Positions 12,708 through 21,902 are shown, counted from the first letter of the stretch. The stretch: 50,510 nucleotides of DNA from Parvularcula sp038745625 (GCA_038745625.1 JBCDLG010000010.1:1-50510), one strand, 5' to 3'. The notes: generated by a model from the sequence alone, not told the origin. Made by a program: numbers and translations.

Positions 12708-14804
12708 ATGATGACACGCGAATACGCCATTGAGGATTACCGGAACTTCGGGATCATGGCCCACATCGATGCGGGCAAGACCACGACGACCGAACGCATC
12801 CTCTACTACACCGGCAAGTCCTACAAAATCGGTGAGGTCCATGATGGGGCTGCAACGATGGACTGGATGGAGCAGGAGCAGGAGCGGGGGATCACGATCA
12901 CCTCTGCTGCGACCACGACATTCTGGTCGGGCCGAGATGGCAAAAAACGTCGCCTGAACATCATTGATACGCCTGGTCACGTGGACTTCACGATTGAAGT
13001 CGAGCGCTCGCTGCGGGTGCTCGACGGTGCTGTGGCTCTTCTCGACGGCAATGCCGGGGTGGAGCCGCAGACCGAAACGGTTTGGCGCCAAGGCGACAAA
13101 TACGAAGTGCCTCGCATGTTCTTCATCAACAAGATGGATAAGCTGGGTGCGAACTTTTACACCTCCGTGGATTCGATCCATGATCGCCTCGGCTGTAAGA
13201 CCGTCGTTCTTCAGCTGCCGATCGGCGAAGAAAGCGATTTCAAAGGCGTCGTCGACCTCATTGAGATGGACGCGATCGTTTGGAACGAAGAGACGCTCGG
13301 TGCATCCTTCGACCGTGTCGAGATCCCTGATGATCTGAAAGACAAGGCGGAGGAATACCGTGAGCAGATGATCGAAGCGATCGTTGAGCTCGATGAAGCT
13401 GCGATGGAAGCCTATCTCGAGGGCGAGATGCCGTCGAATGATAAAATTCGCGAGCTGATCCGTAAGGGAACGATTGCAGTGGATTTCCACCCCGTTCTCT
13501 GCGGCACGGCTTTCAAGAACAAAGGTGTTCAGCCGCTTCTTGATGCTGTGGTCGACTTCCTGCCGTCGCCGGTGGACGTCCCTGCGATTAAGGGCGTTCT
13601 TCCCGATAGCGACGAAGAGGTGACCCGTCCGTCGTCAGACGACGAACCACTTTCGATGCTCGCCTTCAAGATCATGAATGACCCCTTCGTGGGAACGCTG
13701 ACCTTCTGCCGGATCTATTCGGGCAACCTTGAGCAGGGCGTCTCGCTCCTCAACTCGGTGAAGGGCAAGAAAGAGCGCGTCGGCCGGATGCTGCTGATGC
13801 ATTCGAACAGCCAGGAAGAGATCAAGGAAGCGTTTGCGGGCGACATCGTTGCCATCGCGGGCCTTAAGGACACAACCACGGGTGATACGCTCTGTGTGAC
13901 ACAAAGCCCTGTGATCCTTGAGCGGATGGAATTCCCTGAGCCGGTGATCGAGCTGGCGGTGGAGCCAAAAACCAAGGCTGACCAAGAGAAGATGGGTATT
14001 GCGCTTAACCGTCTCGCGGCGGAGGATCCTTCCTTCCGTGTGCATACAGACGAAGAAAGCGGGCAAACCATCATCAAAGGCATGGGCGAGCTTCACCTCG
14101 ACATCCTGGTCGATCGCATGAAGCGCGAGTTCAAGGTCGAGGCGAATGTCGGTGCGCCGCAGGTGGCTTATCGCGAGACGATCACCAAGCACGCTGAGAT
14201 CGACTACACCCACAAGAAACAGTCGGGTGGTTCGGGTCAGTTCGCGCGCATCAAGTTCAAAATCGGCCCTGCCGAGCCGGGCGAAGGCTTCACCTTTGAA
14301 AGCTCGATCGTCGGGGGCTCCATTCCTAAGGAGTATATCCCGGGCGTCGAGAAGGGCCTCACCCAGGTTCAGGAATCAGGCCTTTTGGTTGGCTTCCCGA
14401 TCCTCGACTTCAAAGTCGATCTTTATGACGGTGCCTTCCACGATGTGGACTCCTCGGTGCTGGCCTTTGAGATCGCTGCTCGTGGCGCGATGCGTGAGCA
14501 CAAATCAGAGCTTGGCCTTGCTCTTCTCGAGCCGGTCATGAAAGTGGAAGTGGTGACCCCGGATGAGTACACCGGAACGGTCATCGGCGACCTCAACTCC
14601 CGCCGTGGTCAAATCCAAGGGCAGGAGGTTCGCGGCAACGCAACTGTGGTGAATGCCATGGTGCCGCTCGCCAACATGTTTGGTTATGTGAACAATCTGC
14701 GCTCCGCGACCCAGGGTCGTGCGCAGTACACGATGCAATTCGATCACTACGAACGCGTACCGTCTGCGGTCGCGGACGAAGTCAAGGCGAAACTCGCCGG
14801 GTAA
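12708..14804 (+). CDS. fusA: translation elongation factor G
   Basis: The 698-residue translocase GTPase shows all G motifs: AHIDAGKTTTTE (P-loop), RGITITSAATT (switch I), DTPGHVDF, NKMDKLGA and GTAFKNKGV. Domains II to V follow to the C-terminus, including GMGELHLDI in domain III and GGSIPKEYIPGVE in domain IV. There are two adjacent ATG codons at 12708 and 12711. AGGA at 12700-12703 is better spaced for the second, so the true protein may be one residue shorter. It drives tRNA-mRNA translocation and, with RRF, ribosome recycling. Confidence 0.98.
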   Translation: MMTREYAIEDYRNFGIMAHIDAGKTTTTERILYYTGKSYKIGEVHDGAATMDWMEQEQERGITITSAATTTFWSGRDGKKRRLNIIDTPGHVDFTIEVERSLRVLDGAVALLDGNAGVEPQTETVWRQGDKYEVPRMFFINKMDKLGANFYTSVDSIHDRLGCKTVVLQLPIGEESDFKGVVDLIEMDAIVWNEETLGASFDRVEIPDDLKDKAEEYREQMIEAIVELDEAAMEAYLEGEMPSNDKIRELIRKGTIAVDFHPVLCGTAFKNKGVQPLLDAVVDFLPSPVDVPAIKGVLPDSDEEVTRPSSDDEPLSMLAFKIMNDPFVGTLTFCRIYSGNLEQGVSLLNSVKGKKERVGRMLLMHSNSQEEIKEAFAGDIVAIAGLKDTTTGDTLCVTQSPVILERMEFPEPVIELAVEPKTKADQEKMGIALNRLAAEDPSFRVHTDEESGQTIIKGMGELHLDILVDRMKREFKVEANVGAPQVAYRETITKHAEIDYTHKKQSGGSGQFARIKFKIGPAEPGEGFTFESSIVGGSIPKEYIPGVEKGLTQVQESGLLVGFPILDFKVDLYDGAFHDVDSSVLAFEIAARGAMREHKSELGLALLEPVMKVEVVTPDEYTGTVIGDLNSRRGQIQGQEVRGNATVVNAMVPLANMFGYVNNLRSATQGRAQYTMQFDHYERVPSAVADEVKAKLAG

Positions 14805-14831
14805 CAACGGTCAGACGACGGAGATAGTAAA

Positions 14832-16007
14832 ATGGCCAAGGAAAAGTTTGAACGCACAAAGCCGCACGCCAATATCGGCACAATCGGCCACGTGGACCAC
14901 GGCAAAACAACGCTGACCGCAGCGATCACCAAGTATTTCGGTGATTTCAAGGCGTATGACGAAATCGACGGTGCGCCAGAAGAGCGCGAGCGCGGGATCA
15001 CCATTTCGACCGCCCACGTCGAATACGAAACCGACGGCCGTCACTACGCGCACGTCGACTGCCCAGGTCACGCTGACTACGTGAAGAACATGATCACCGG
15101 TGCGGCCCAGATGGACGGCGCCATCTTGGTGGTGAACGCTGCTGACGGCCCAATGCCTCAGACCCGTGAGCACATCCTGCTCGCCCGTCAGGTCGGTGTT
15201 CCGGCGATCGTTGTGTTCCTCAACAAGGTTGATCAGGTCGACGACGAAGAGCTTCTTGAGCTCGTCGAGATGGAAGTTCGTGAGCTCCTCGACTCCTACG
15301 AGTTCCCAGGTGACGATATTCCGATCATCGCAGGTTCGGCGCTTGCTGCGCTTGAAGGCCGTGACCCAGAAATCGGCGAGAACAAAATCAAAGAGCTGAT
15401 GGAGCAAGTCGACAGCTACATCCCAACGCCTGAGCGTCCTGTTGACCAAACATTCCTGATGCCGATCGAAGACGTGTTCTCGATCTCTGGTCGTGGTACG
15501 GTTGTCACCGGCCGTGTTGAGCGCGGTGTTGTGAACGTTGGCGACGAGCTTGAAATCGTCGGCATCCGTGAAACGGCGAAAACGACCTGCACGGGCGTTG
15601 AGATGTTCCGTAAACTTCTCGATCGCGGTGAAGCTGGCGACAACGTCGGTGTTCTCCTCCGCGGTATCGACCGTGAAGGCGTGGAGCGTGGCCAGGTTCT
15701 CGTGAAACCAGGTTCGGTGACGCCGCACACGAAGTTTGTGGCTGAGGCCTATATCCTCACCAAAGAAGAAGGTGGCCGTCACACGCCATTCTTCAACAAC
15801 TACCGTCCGCAGTTCTACTTCCGGACGACTGACGTGACCGGCATCTGCACCCTTCCAGAGGGCACTGAGATGGTCATGCCAGGCGACAATGTGAACCTGA
15901 ACGTCGAGCTGATCGTGCCGATCGCCATGGAAGAGAAGCTCCGCTTCGCTATTCGTGAGGGTGGCCGTACGGTTGGCGCTGGTATCGTTTCGTCGATCGT
16001 CGAGTAA
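14832..16007 (+). CDS. tuf: translation elongation factor Tu
   Basis: The 391-residue GTPase delivers aminoacyl-tRNA to the ribosome. GHVDHGKTT, RGITISTAHVEYE, DCPGHADYV and NKVD (G4, with Val in the usual Cys position) are visible, followed by the two beta-barrel domains and the C-terminal VGAGIVSSIVE. GGAG lies eight bases before the ATG. It is the last gene of the str transcription unit, since a strong terminator follows. Alphaproteobacteria often carry a second tuf copy near secE-nusG; that locus is not in this window. Confidence 0.98.
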   Translation: MAKEKFERTKPHANIGTIGHVDHGKTTLTAAITKYFGDFKAYDEIDGAPEERERGITISTAHVEYETDGRHYAHVDCPGHADYVKNMITGAAQMDGAILVVNAADGPMPQTREHILLARQVGVPAIVVFLNKVDQVDDEELLELVEMEVRELLDSYEFPGDDIPIIAGSALAALEGRDPEIGENKIKELMEQVDSYIPTPERPVDQTFLMPIEDVFSISGRGTVVTGRVERGVVNVGDELEIVGIRETAKTTCTGVEMFRKLLDRGEAGDNVGVLLRGIDREGVERGQVLVKPGSVTPHTKFVAEAYILTKEEGGRHTPFFNNYRPQFYFRTTDVTGICTLPEGTEMVMPGDNVNLNVELIVPIAMEEKLRFAIREGGRTVGAGIVSSIVE

Positions 16008-16025
16008 CGATCGATTGCAAGACCC

Positions 16026-16057
16026 GCGGGCTGCGGAATTTTCGCAGCCCGCTTTTT
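16026..16057 (+). terminator. intrinsic terminator after tuf
   Basis: A perfect 10-bp stem, GCGGGCTGCG (16026-16035) with CGCAGCCCGC (16043-16052), has a seven-base loop and is followed by TTTTT. It separates the str operon from the S10 operon. Confidence 0.92.
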
Positions 16058-16117
16058 CGTTTCCGGCTCCTCTGACGAACAATTTCGCTCAAGAGCCCAA
16101 GTGAAGGACCTGCCATC

Positions 16118-16429
16118 GTGCAACAGAACATCCGGATCCGGCTGAAAGCCTTTGATCACCGTGTGCTCGATACCTCTGCTAAGGAGATCGTCAACACGGC
16201 GAAGCGTACTGGCGCCCAAGTCCGCGGCCCGATCCCGCTCCCCACCCATATTGATCGGTACACGGTTCTCCGTTCGCCGCACGTGAACAAGAAATCCCGT
16301 GAGCAGTTCGAGATGCGCACCCATAAGCGCGTGCTCGATATCGTGGAGCCGACCCCTCAGACCATCGACGCGCTGATGAAGCTCGACCTCTCGGCCGGCG
16401 TCGACGTTGAGATCAAACTGGGGGCGTAA
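16118..16429 (+). CDS. rpsJ: 30S ribosomal protein S10
   Basis: The 103-residue protein starts at GTG 16118, with GAAGGA nine bases upstream; the N-terminus is MQQNIRIRLKAFDH. S10 belongs to the 30S head and is also NusE, the antitermination partner of NusB and NusG. The loop IPLPTHIDRYTVLRSPHVNKK and the end VDVEIKLGA are typical. It is first gene of the long S10/spc run; rplC begins four bases after the stop. No clear promoter stands out in the 60 bp between the tuf terminator and this start. Confidence 0.98.
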   Translation: MQQNIRIRLKAFDHRVLDTSAKEIVNTAKRTGAQVRGPIPLPTHIDRYTVLRSPHVNKKSREQFEMRTHKRVLDIVEPTPQTIDALMKLDLSAGVDVEIKLGA

Positions 16430-16432
16430 CCG

Positions 16433-17353
16433 ATGTCAGCCACGGAACGCACCATCGATCCCGCTGTCAAAGCGATGCGCAAGGGACAACACCGCCCTCA
16501 GCCGCGCCCAGCACAGGCGCAGTTACGGACAGGCGTCATTGCGAAGAAACTTGGGATGACTCGCCTCTACAATGAAGAGGGGACGCACATCCCGGTGACG
16601 GTGATGAGCCTTGAGAATTGTCAGGTCGTCAGCCACCGGACGGTCGAGCGCGACGGCTACCTCGCGCTGCAGCTCGGCGCAGGCACGGCCAAAGTGAAAC
16701 GCGTCTCGAAGCCGATGCGCGGCCACTTCGCGAAATCCAAAGTGGAGCCCAAGCGCAAGCTTGCTGAGTTCCGCATCCCAGAAGACGCTGTAATCGAGGT
16801 TGGCTCCACGCTGACCGCTGATCACTATGTGTCCGGACAGCGCGTCGATGTGGTCGGCACCTCGATCGGTAAGGGCTTTGCCGGCGGCATGAAACGCCAC
16901 AATTTTGGCGGTCTTCGCGCTTCGCACGGCGTCTCGATCAGCCACCGTTCGCATGGCTCGACCGGTCAGTGTCAGGATCCAGGCAAGGTCTTCAAAGGTA
17001 AGAAAATGGCCGGTCACATGGGCGATGTCCGCGTGACCACGCAGAACCTCGAAGTCGTCAAAACGGATGTTGATCGCGGCCTGATCCTGCTCAAGGGCGC
17101 TGTCCCTGGTTCGGCTGGCTCATGGGTTCTGATCAAAGACGCCATCAAAAAGCCGCTGCCAGAAGACGCGCCGAAGCCTGGCGCGTTCAAAGAGCCTGGC
17201 GTCGACGCTGAAGAACCAGTCGCCGAAGAGGCGCCTGCAGAAGAGGTCGCCGCTGAAGCTCCAGCAGCAGAAGCCGCCGCAGACGCTCCGGCTCAGGACA
17301 AAACGCCCGCCGAAGCAGAAGCTCCGGCCAGTGACGAAGGAGACAAGAGCTGA
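16433..17353 (+). CDS. rplC: 50S ribosomal protein L3 with long N- and C-terminal extensions
   Basis: The core runs from about residue 32 (RTGVIAKKLGMTRLYNEEG) through GGMKRHNFGGLRASHG and SHRSHGSTGQCQDPG, the part that reaches the peptidyl-transferase centre. At 306 residues it is about 100 longer than E. coli L3. Some 31 residues precede the normal start, with no closer start codon than ATG 16475. The last roughly 55 residues are an Ala/Glu/Pro-rich acidic tail. Acidic tails on L3 occur in other alphaproteobacteria. The stop shares one base with the rplD start, so translation is coupled. Confidence 0.96.
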   Translation: MSATERTIDPAVKAMRKGQHRPQPRPAQAQLRTGVIAKKLGMTRLYNEEGTHIPVTVMSLENCQVVSHRTVERDGYLALQLGAGTAKVKRVSKPMRGHFAKSKVEPKRKLAEFRIPEDAVIEVGSTLTADHYVSGQRVDVVGTSIGKGFAGGMKRHNFGGLRASHGVSISHRSHGSTGQCQDPGKVFKGKKMAGHMGDVRVTTQNLEVVKTDVDRGLILLKGAVPGSAGSWVLIKDAIKKPLPEDAPKPGAFKEPGVDAEEPVAEEAPAEEVAAEAPAAEAAADAPAQDKTPAEAEAPASDEGDKS

Positions 17354-18000
17354 TGGAAATCGATGTCCTCACGCTCGATGCGGGCAAGTCAGGTTCGGCG
17401 CCGCTGAAGGACGAGATCTTTGGTCTCGACCCGCGCCGCGACCTTCTTCACCGCTATGTCGTTTGGCAAATGGCCAAGCGCCAACAGGGCACGCACAAAA
17501 CCAAAGAGCGCGGCGAAGTTGCTGGCTCGACCAGGAAGATCGTTCGCCAAAAAGGCTCTGGCGGCGCCCGGCACGGCAACAAAAAAGCTGTGCAGTTCCG
17601 CGGCGGCGGTGTCGCTCATGGCCCGCGTCCACGCAGCCATGCGATCAGCCTGCCGAAAAAGGTCCGCAAGCTTGCGCTGCGTCACGCTCTCTCAGCAAAA
17701 TACGGCGCACAGGAACTGATCGTTCTCGATGAAGCCAAGCTTGATGCACCGAAGACGACCGCTCTTGTCGCGAAGCTCAAAGGCCTCGGCATCAAGAACG
17801 CGCTCTTCATGGACAGCGTCATTGATGAGAGCTTTGGAAAAGCCGCGCGCAACATTGAGGGCATCAACGTGCTCCCGGTGGCTGGCGCCAATGTCTACGA
17901 CATCCTCAAGCACGACAAACTCGTTCTCACCAAAGCTGCGATCGAGGGCCTCGAAGCACGCCTTCTTCCGCAGGCTGAAGCAGAAGGGGCCGCAGCATGA
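17353..18000 (+). CDS. rplD: 50S ribosomal protein L4
   Basis: The 215-residue protein has the long tunnel-lining loop (GEVAGSTRKIVRQKGSGGAR and GGGVAHGPRPRSHA) and the globular C-terminal domain. It overlaps rplC by one base and rplW by four (ATGA). In E. coli L4 represses the S10 operon; the corresponding leader structure is not evident upstream of rpsJ here. Confidence 0.98.
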   Translation: MEIDVLTLDAGKSGSAPLKDEIFGLDPRRDLLHRYVVWQMAKRQQGTHKTKERGEVAGSTRKIVRQKGSGGARHGNKKAVQFRGGGVAHGPRPRSHAISLPKKVRKLALRHALSAKYGAQELIVLDEAKLDAPKTTALVAKLKGLGIKNALFMDSVIDESFGKAARNIEGINVLPVAGANVYDILKHDKLVLTKAAIEGLEARLLPQAEAEGAAA

Positions 18001-18296
18001 CCGAAGCCACGGCCAAGCATTACGACACCATCACCGCACCGGTGATTACCGAGAAGGCAACCCTCGGTGCTGAACATAACCAATATGTCTTCAAGGTGCC
18101 GCTCAAAGCCACCAAGCCTGAGATCGCTGAAGCGGTTGAGGCTCTCTTCGACGTCAAGGTGAAAGCGGTGAACACGCTCGTCACCAAAGGTAAGTCGAAG
18201 CGTTTCCGCGGTCGTCCGTACACCCGTTCGGACGTCAAAAAAGCGATGGTGACCCTTGAAGACGGTCACGCCATCGATGTGACGACGGGGCTCTGA
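17997..18296 (+). CDS. rplW: 50S ribosomal protein L23
   Basis: The 99-residue protein sits at the tunnel exit and docks trigger factor and SRP. YDTITAPVITEKATL and the basic hairpin NTLVTKGKSKRFRGRPYTRSD are characteristic. The start overlaps the rplD stop as ATGA. rplB begins five bases after the stop. Confidence 0.97.
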   Translation: MTEATAKHYDTITAPVITEKATLGAEHNQYVFKVPLKATKPEIAEAVEALFDVKVKAVNTLVTKGKSKRFRGRPYTRSDVKKAMVTLEDGHAIDVTTGL

Positions 18297-18301
18297 AGAC
18301 C

Positions 18302-19141
18302 ATGGCACTCAAGACATACAATCCGACATCGCCGGGTCGCCGGACGCTTGTCACCATCGACCGGAAAAACCTCTACAAGGGCCGTCCAGAAAAGACGCTC
18401 ACTGAGGGCAAGTCGAAGTCGGGTGGCCGCAACAACAATGGCCGGATCACGGCTCGCCGGATCGGCGGTGGTGCGAAGAACCTCTATCGCGTCATTGATT
18501 TTAAACGGCAGCGTTACGACGCGATCGCGACGGTGCAGCGGATCGAGTACGACCCGAACCGGACGGCGTTCATTGCCCTGATCGAATATGGCGATGGCGT
18601 GAAGTCCTACATCATCGCGCCTCAGCGTCTGGCAGAGGGCGACAAGGTTGTCTCTGGCGACAAAGTGGATGTGAAGCCTGGCAACGCCATGCCTCTGAAG
18701 AACATCCCTGTCGGGACGATCATCCACAATGTGGAGCTCAAGCCTCTGAAAGGCGCGCAGCTCGCGCGTTCGGCTGGCGCTTATGTCCAGCTTGTCGGCC
18801 GCGATGGCGACTACGCTCAGCTGCGCCTTAAGTCGGGTGAGGTTCGCCTCGTCCATGGTGATTGCCGTGCCACCATCGGTGCGGTCTCGAACCCCGATCA
18901 CGCCAACACCGTGCTCGGGAAAGCCGGTCGCAAGCGGCACCTGGGCAAGCGCCCGGCCGTTCGCGGTGTGGCGATGAACCCGATTGATCACCCACATGGC
19001 GGCGGTGAAGGCCGCACCTCGGGCGGTCGTCACCCTGTCACCCCGTGGGGCAAACCCACCAAAGGTAAACGCACGCGGAGCAATAAGGAGACTGACCGTC
19101 TCATCATTCGCTCGCGCCACGCGAAACGGAAAGGACGCTAA
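18302..19141 (+). CDS. rplB: 50S ribosomal protein L2
   Basis: The 279-residue protein is near the peptidyl-transferase centre and bridges the subunits. NPIDHPHGGGEGRTSGGRHP contains the histidine implicated in peptide-bond formation. The N-terminal MALKTYNPTSPGRRTL and the basic C-terminus IIRSRHAKRKGR are family-standard. It is third of the tightly packed L4-L23-L2 set; rpsS follows after three bases. Confidence 0.98.
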   Translation: MALKTYNPTSPGRRTLVTIDRKNLYKGRPEKTLTEGKSKSGGRNNNGRITARRIGGGAKNLYRVIDFKRQRYDAIATVQRIEYDPNRTAFIALIEYGDGVKSYIIAPQRLAEGDKVVSGDKVDVKPGNAMPLKNIPVGTIIHNVELKPLKGAQLARSAGAYVQLVGRDGDYAQLRLKSGEVRLVHGDCRATIGAVSNPDHANTVLGKAGRKRHLGKRPAVRGVAMNPIDHPHGGGEGRTSGGRHPVTPWGKPTKGKRTRSNKETDRLIIRSRHAKRKGR

Positions 19142-19144
19142 CCG

Positions 19145-19423
19145 ATGCCGCGTTCCGTATGGAAAGGACCTTTCGTCGATCGGTACCTCCTCAAGAAGGC
19201 GGCTGACGCCGGCGAGGGTAAGCACAAGGGCGGGGTGAAAACCTGGTCCCGCCGCTCGACGATTCTCCCACAATTCGTGGGTCTGACGTTCAACGTCTAT
19301 AACGGTCAGAAGTTCATCCCAGTGCACGTCACTGAGGACATGGTTGGCCACAAGCTTGGCGAGTTTAGCCCCACCCGGACCTATTACGGTCACGGTGCGG
19401 ACAAAAAAGCGAAGCGGAAGTAA
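19145..19423 (+). CDS. rpsS: 30S ribosomal protein S19
   Basis: The 92-residue protein of the 30S head, partner of S13, begins MPRSVWKGPFVDRYLLKKA and contains the VHVTEDMVGHKLGEFSPTRT segment. Length is normal. Three-base spacers separate it from rplB and rplV. Confidence 0.98.
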   Translation: MPRSVWKGPFVDRYLLKKAADAGEGKHKGGVKTWSRRSTILPQFVGLTFNVYNGQKFIPVHVTEDMVGHKLGEFSPTRTYYGHGADKKAKRK

Positions 19424-19426
19424 GCC

Positions 19427-19804
19427 ATGGGCCAGCAGAAGAACCCTGTCCGCCGCGAAGATGATCAAGCGATCGCGAAAGGTCGCATGATCAAAACCTC
19501 GCCGCAAAAGCTGAACCTCGTTGCCCAGTCGATCCGCGGTATGCAGGTCGAGCGTGCGAAGAACGAGCTTCTCTTCAGCCGCAAGCGCGTCGCACGCGAA
19601 GTGCTGACCGTGCTCGAGTCGGCGATTTCGAACGCTGAAAACAACCATGATCTCGATATCGACTCGCTGATCGTCGAAGAAGCGTTCGTTGGCAAAAACC
19701 TGGTGATGAAACGCTTCCGTCCTCGCGCCCGTGGCCGCGTCGGCCGGATCAAAAAGCCGTTCGCTGAGATCACCATCAAACTCCGTGAGAAGGAGACAGC
19801 CTAA
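19427..19804 (+). CDS. rplV: 50S ribosomal protein L22
   Basis: The 125-residue protein lines the exit tunnel. The core starts at IKTSPQKLNLVAQSIRGMQV, and the beta-hairpin region KRFRPRARGRVGRIKKPFAE reaches into the tunnel. The N-terminal 20 residues are a polar extension usual for alphaproteobacteria. The stop overlaps the rpsC start by one base (TAATG). Confidence 0.97.
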   Translation: MGQQKNPVRREDDQAIAKGRMIKTSPQKLNLVAQSIRGMQVERAKNELLFSRKRVAREVLTVLESAISNAENNHDLDIDSLIVEEAFVGKNLVMKRFRPRARGRVGRIKKPFAEITIKLREKETA

Positions 19805-20529
19805 TGGGTCAGAAAGTTAACCCGATCGGTCTCCGTCTGGGGATCAACCGCACCTGGGACAGCCGTTGGTACGCGGATAAAGGCGCTTATGGGGACCTCC
19901 TCCATGAAGACCTCAAAATCCGTGAGTACCTTCTGAAGCGTCTCTCCAATGCTGGTGTCTCGAAGGTCGTCATCGAACGTCCGCACAAGAAGTGCCGCGT
20001 CACCATCTACTCCGCTCGCCCTGGTGTGGTGATCGGTAAGAAGGGTGCTGACATTGAGAAACTCCGTCAGGAGCTTTCGCGGATGTCGAGCTCGGAAACG
20101 GTCCTCAACATTGTTGAGATCCGGAAGCCAGAGACGGACGCGACCCTCGTTGCTGAGAACATCGCGCAGCAGTTGGAGCGCAGGGCTTCGTTCCGCCGCG
20201 CCATGAAGCGGGCGATGCAAACGGCGATGCGTATGGGTGCCCTTGGTATTCGCGTGAACTGCGCTGGCCGTCTTGGCGGTGCTGAGATCGCCCGTACGGA
20301 ATGGTACCGCGAAGGTCGCGTGCCGCTTCACACGCTCCGTGCCGACATCGATTACGGTGTCGCCACCGCCCGCACCACCTATGGTGCGATCGGTATCAAG
20401 GTCTGGATCTTCAAAGGCGAGATTCTGGAGCACGATCCGATGGCCCAGGAGCGTCGCCTGATCGATGCCCAGACCGGTGCCCCGCAAATGAACCGTGAGC
20501 GTCGTCCGCGTCGCCGCGAGAACGCATAA
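19804..20529 (+). CDS. rpsC: 30S ribosomal protein S3
   Basis: The 241-residue protein of the mRNA entry tunnel has the KH-type RNA-binding loop (VVIGKKGADIEKLR) and the S3 C-terminal domain (NCAGRLGGAEIARTEWYREG, then a switch to TYGAIGIKVWIFKGE). The tail is a short basic stretch, MNRERRPRRRENA. It overlaps rplV by one base, and rplP starts nine bases after the stop. Confidence 0.98.
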   Translation: MGQKVNPIGLRLGINRTWDSRWYADKGAYGDLLHEDLKIREYLLKRLSNAGVSKVVIERPHKKCRVTIYSARPGVVIGKKGADIEKLRQELSRMSSSETVLNIVEIRKPETDATLVAENIAQQLERRASFRRAMKRAMQTAMRMGALGIRVNCAGRLGGAEIARTEWYREGRVPLHTLRADIDYGVATARTTYGAIGIKVWIFKGEILEHDPMAQERRLIDAQTGAPQMNRERRPRRRENA

Positions 20530-20538
20530 GAGGTCAGC

Positions 20539-20958
20539 ATGCTGCAGCCAAAACGGACCAAGTTCCGTAAACAGCACAAAGGCCGGATCAAAGGTCTCGC
20601 CAAAGGCGGTACGACTCTCAATTTCGGGTCCTACGGTCTGAAGGCGGTCGAGCCGGAGCGCATCACGTCGCGCCAGATCGAAGCGACACGTCGTGCTATC
20701 ACCCGTCACATGAAACGGGCTGGCCGGGTGTGGATCCGGATTTTCCCTGATGTTCCGGTCACGGCGAAGCCGACCGAAGTGCGGATGGGTAAAGGTAAAG
20801 GTTCGGTCGACCGCTGGGTCGCGAAGGTGAAACCTGGCCGGATCATGTTCGAAATCGACGGTGTTCCAGAGCCTCTGGCCCGTGAAGCTTTGGCTCTTGG
20901 TGCTGCCAAGCTTCCGATCAAAACCCGCATCGTCAAACGGATCGGGGAGGACGCGTAA
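20539..20958 (+). CDS. rplP: 50S ribosomal protein L16
   Basis: The 139-residue protein binds near the A-site tRNA and the CCA end. MLQPKRTKFRKQHKGRIKG and the segments RAITRHMKRAGRVWIRIFPD and MGKGKGSVDRWVAKVKPG are diagnostic. The stop and the rpmC start share one base. Confidence 0.98.
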   Translation: MLQPKRTKFRKQHKGRIKGLAKGGTTLNFGSYGLKAVEPERITSRQIEATRRAITRHMKRAGRVWIRIFPDVPVTAKPTEVRMGKGKGSVDRWVAKVKPGRIMFEIDGVPEPLAREALALGAAKLPIKTRIVKRIGEDA

Positions 20959-21236
20959 TGGGTCAAGCCACTGATAAAGCCCGCAACAAGCCGGCCGAGC
21001 GTATCCGCGATCTGAGTGATGATGAGCTCACCGACGAGCTGCTCGCGCTTAAAAAAGAACAGTTCAACCTGCGCTTCCAGGGCGCCTCCGGCCAGCTTGA
21101 GAAATCGAGCCGTGTCAAAGAAGTTCGCCGTGATATCGCACGCGTGAAGTCGATCCAGGCTCAGCGCCGCAAAGATACGGGCGCACCGGCGCGGACGACC
21201 CCTGAAGAAGTGAAAGAGGAGACGGCTGATGCCTAA
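20958..21236 (+). CDS. rpmC: 50S ribosomal protein L29, extended at both ends
   Basis: The core DLSDDELTDELLALKKEQFN with LRFQGASGQLEKSSRVKEVR is typical L29, a tunnel-exit protein near the trigger-factor site. At 92 residues it exceeds the usual 63-70. About 13 residues precede the core (no alternative start codon lies between) and about 20 polar, acidic residues follow it. The start is coupled to rplP by a one-base overlap, and the last eight bases overlap rpsQ. Confidence 0.95.
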   Translation: MGQATDKARNKPAERIRDLSDDELTDELLALKKEQFNLRFQGASGQLEKSSRVKEVRRDIARVKSIQAQRRKDTGAPARTTPEEVKEETADA

Positions 21237-21486
21237 GCGTATTCTCCAAGGTCCGGTGGTCTCGACCAAGGGCGACAAGACCGTTGTGGTGCGGATCGAC
21301 CGTAGCTACCTGCATCCGCTCCTGAAAAAAGTGGTGCGGCGCTCGAAGCGCTACCACGCGCATGACGAGACCAACTCCAAACAGGTGGGTGACGTCGTGC
21401 AGATCATCGAATGTGCGCCAAAGTCGAAACTGAAGCGTTGGGAGCTTTTCTCCGGCGCGGAAGAAGCGGCGAAGGCTGAAGGTTAA
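21229..21486 (+). CDS. rpsQ: 30S ribosomal protein S17
   Basis: The 85-residue OB-fold 16S rRNA-binding protein begins MPKRILQGPVVSTKGDKTVV. The motif RRSKRYHAHDETNSKQVGDVV is clear. Its ATG lies inside the end of rpmC, indicating translational coupling. A 45-bp spacer with a small GC-rich hairpin precedes rplN. Confidence 0.97.
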   Translation: MPKRILQGPVVSTKGDKTVVVRIDRSYLHPLLKKVVRRSKRYHAHDETNSKQVGDVVQIIECAPKSKLKRWELFSGAEEAAKAEG

Positions 21487-21531
21487 CGAGGAACGGCACC
21501 CGGTTTCCCCGGGGCTAAAACGGAGGATCCT

Positions 21532-21900
21532 ATGATCCAGATGCAGACGAACCTCGACGTCGCCGATAACTCCGGCGCCAAGAGGGTGCAGTGCATCAAG
21601 GTCCTTGGCGGGGCCAAGCGGAAATACGCATCCGTCGGCGACATCATCGTGGTGTCGGTGAAGGAAGCGATGCCGCGTGGCCGCGTGAAAAAGGGCCAGG
21701 TGATGAAAGCTGTCGTGGTGCGGACCGCTAAAGACATTCAACGTCGTGACGGTTCTGTGATCCGCTTTGACGGCAACGCTGCTGTGATTGTGAACAACAA
21801 CAAAGAGCCTGTTGGCACACGGATCTTTGGCCCAGTGACGCGCGAACTTCGCCGTGCTGGCCACATGAAGATCGTCAGCCTCGCTCCGGAGGTGCTGTAG
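21532..21900 (+). CDS. rplN: 50S ribosomal protein L14
   Basis: The 122-residue intersubunit-bridge protein begins MIQMQTNLDVADNSGAKRVQ and carries the conserved FGPVTRELRRAGHMKIVSLA. A strong GGAGGA stands before the ATG. It is the first gene of the conventional spc group; no terminator separates it from rpsQ. rplX follows after two bases. Confidence 0.98.
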   Translation: MIQMQTNLDVADNSGAKRVQCIKVLGGAKRKYASVGDIIVVSVKEAMPRGRVKKGQVMKAVVVRTAKDIQRRDGSVIRFDGNAAVIVNNNKEPVGTRIFGPVTRELRRAGHMKIVSLAPEVL

Positions 21901-21902
21901 TT

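Noticed and set aside
16058..16117. An E. coli-like S10 leader for L4 autoregulation
   Set aside because: Only 60 bp lie between the tuf terminator and rpsJ and no matching multi-hairpin structure is visible.
13635..16324. Antisense frames opposite fusA and tuf
   Set aside because: Shadow frames of highly biased genes; no independent evidence.
21487..21531. Terminator between rpsQ and rplN
   Set aside because: The CCCGG/CCGGG stem is short and lacks a T run, so it is unlikely to end transcription.
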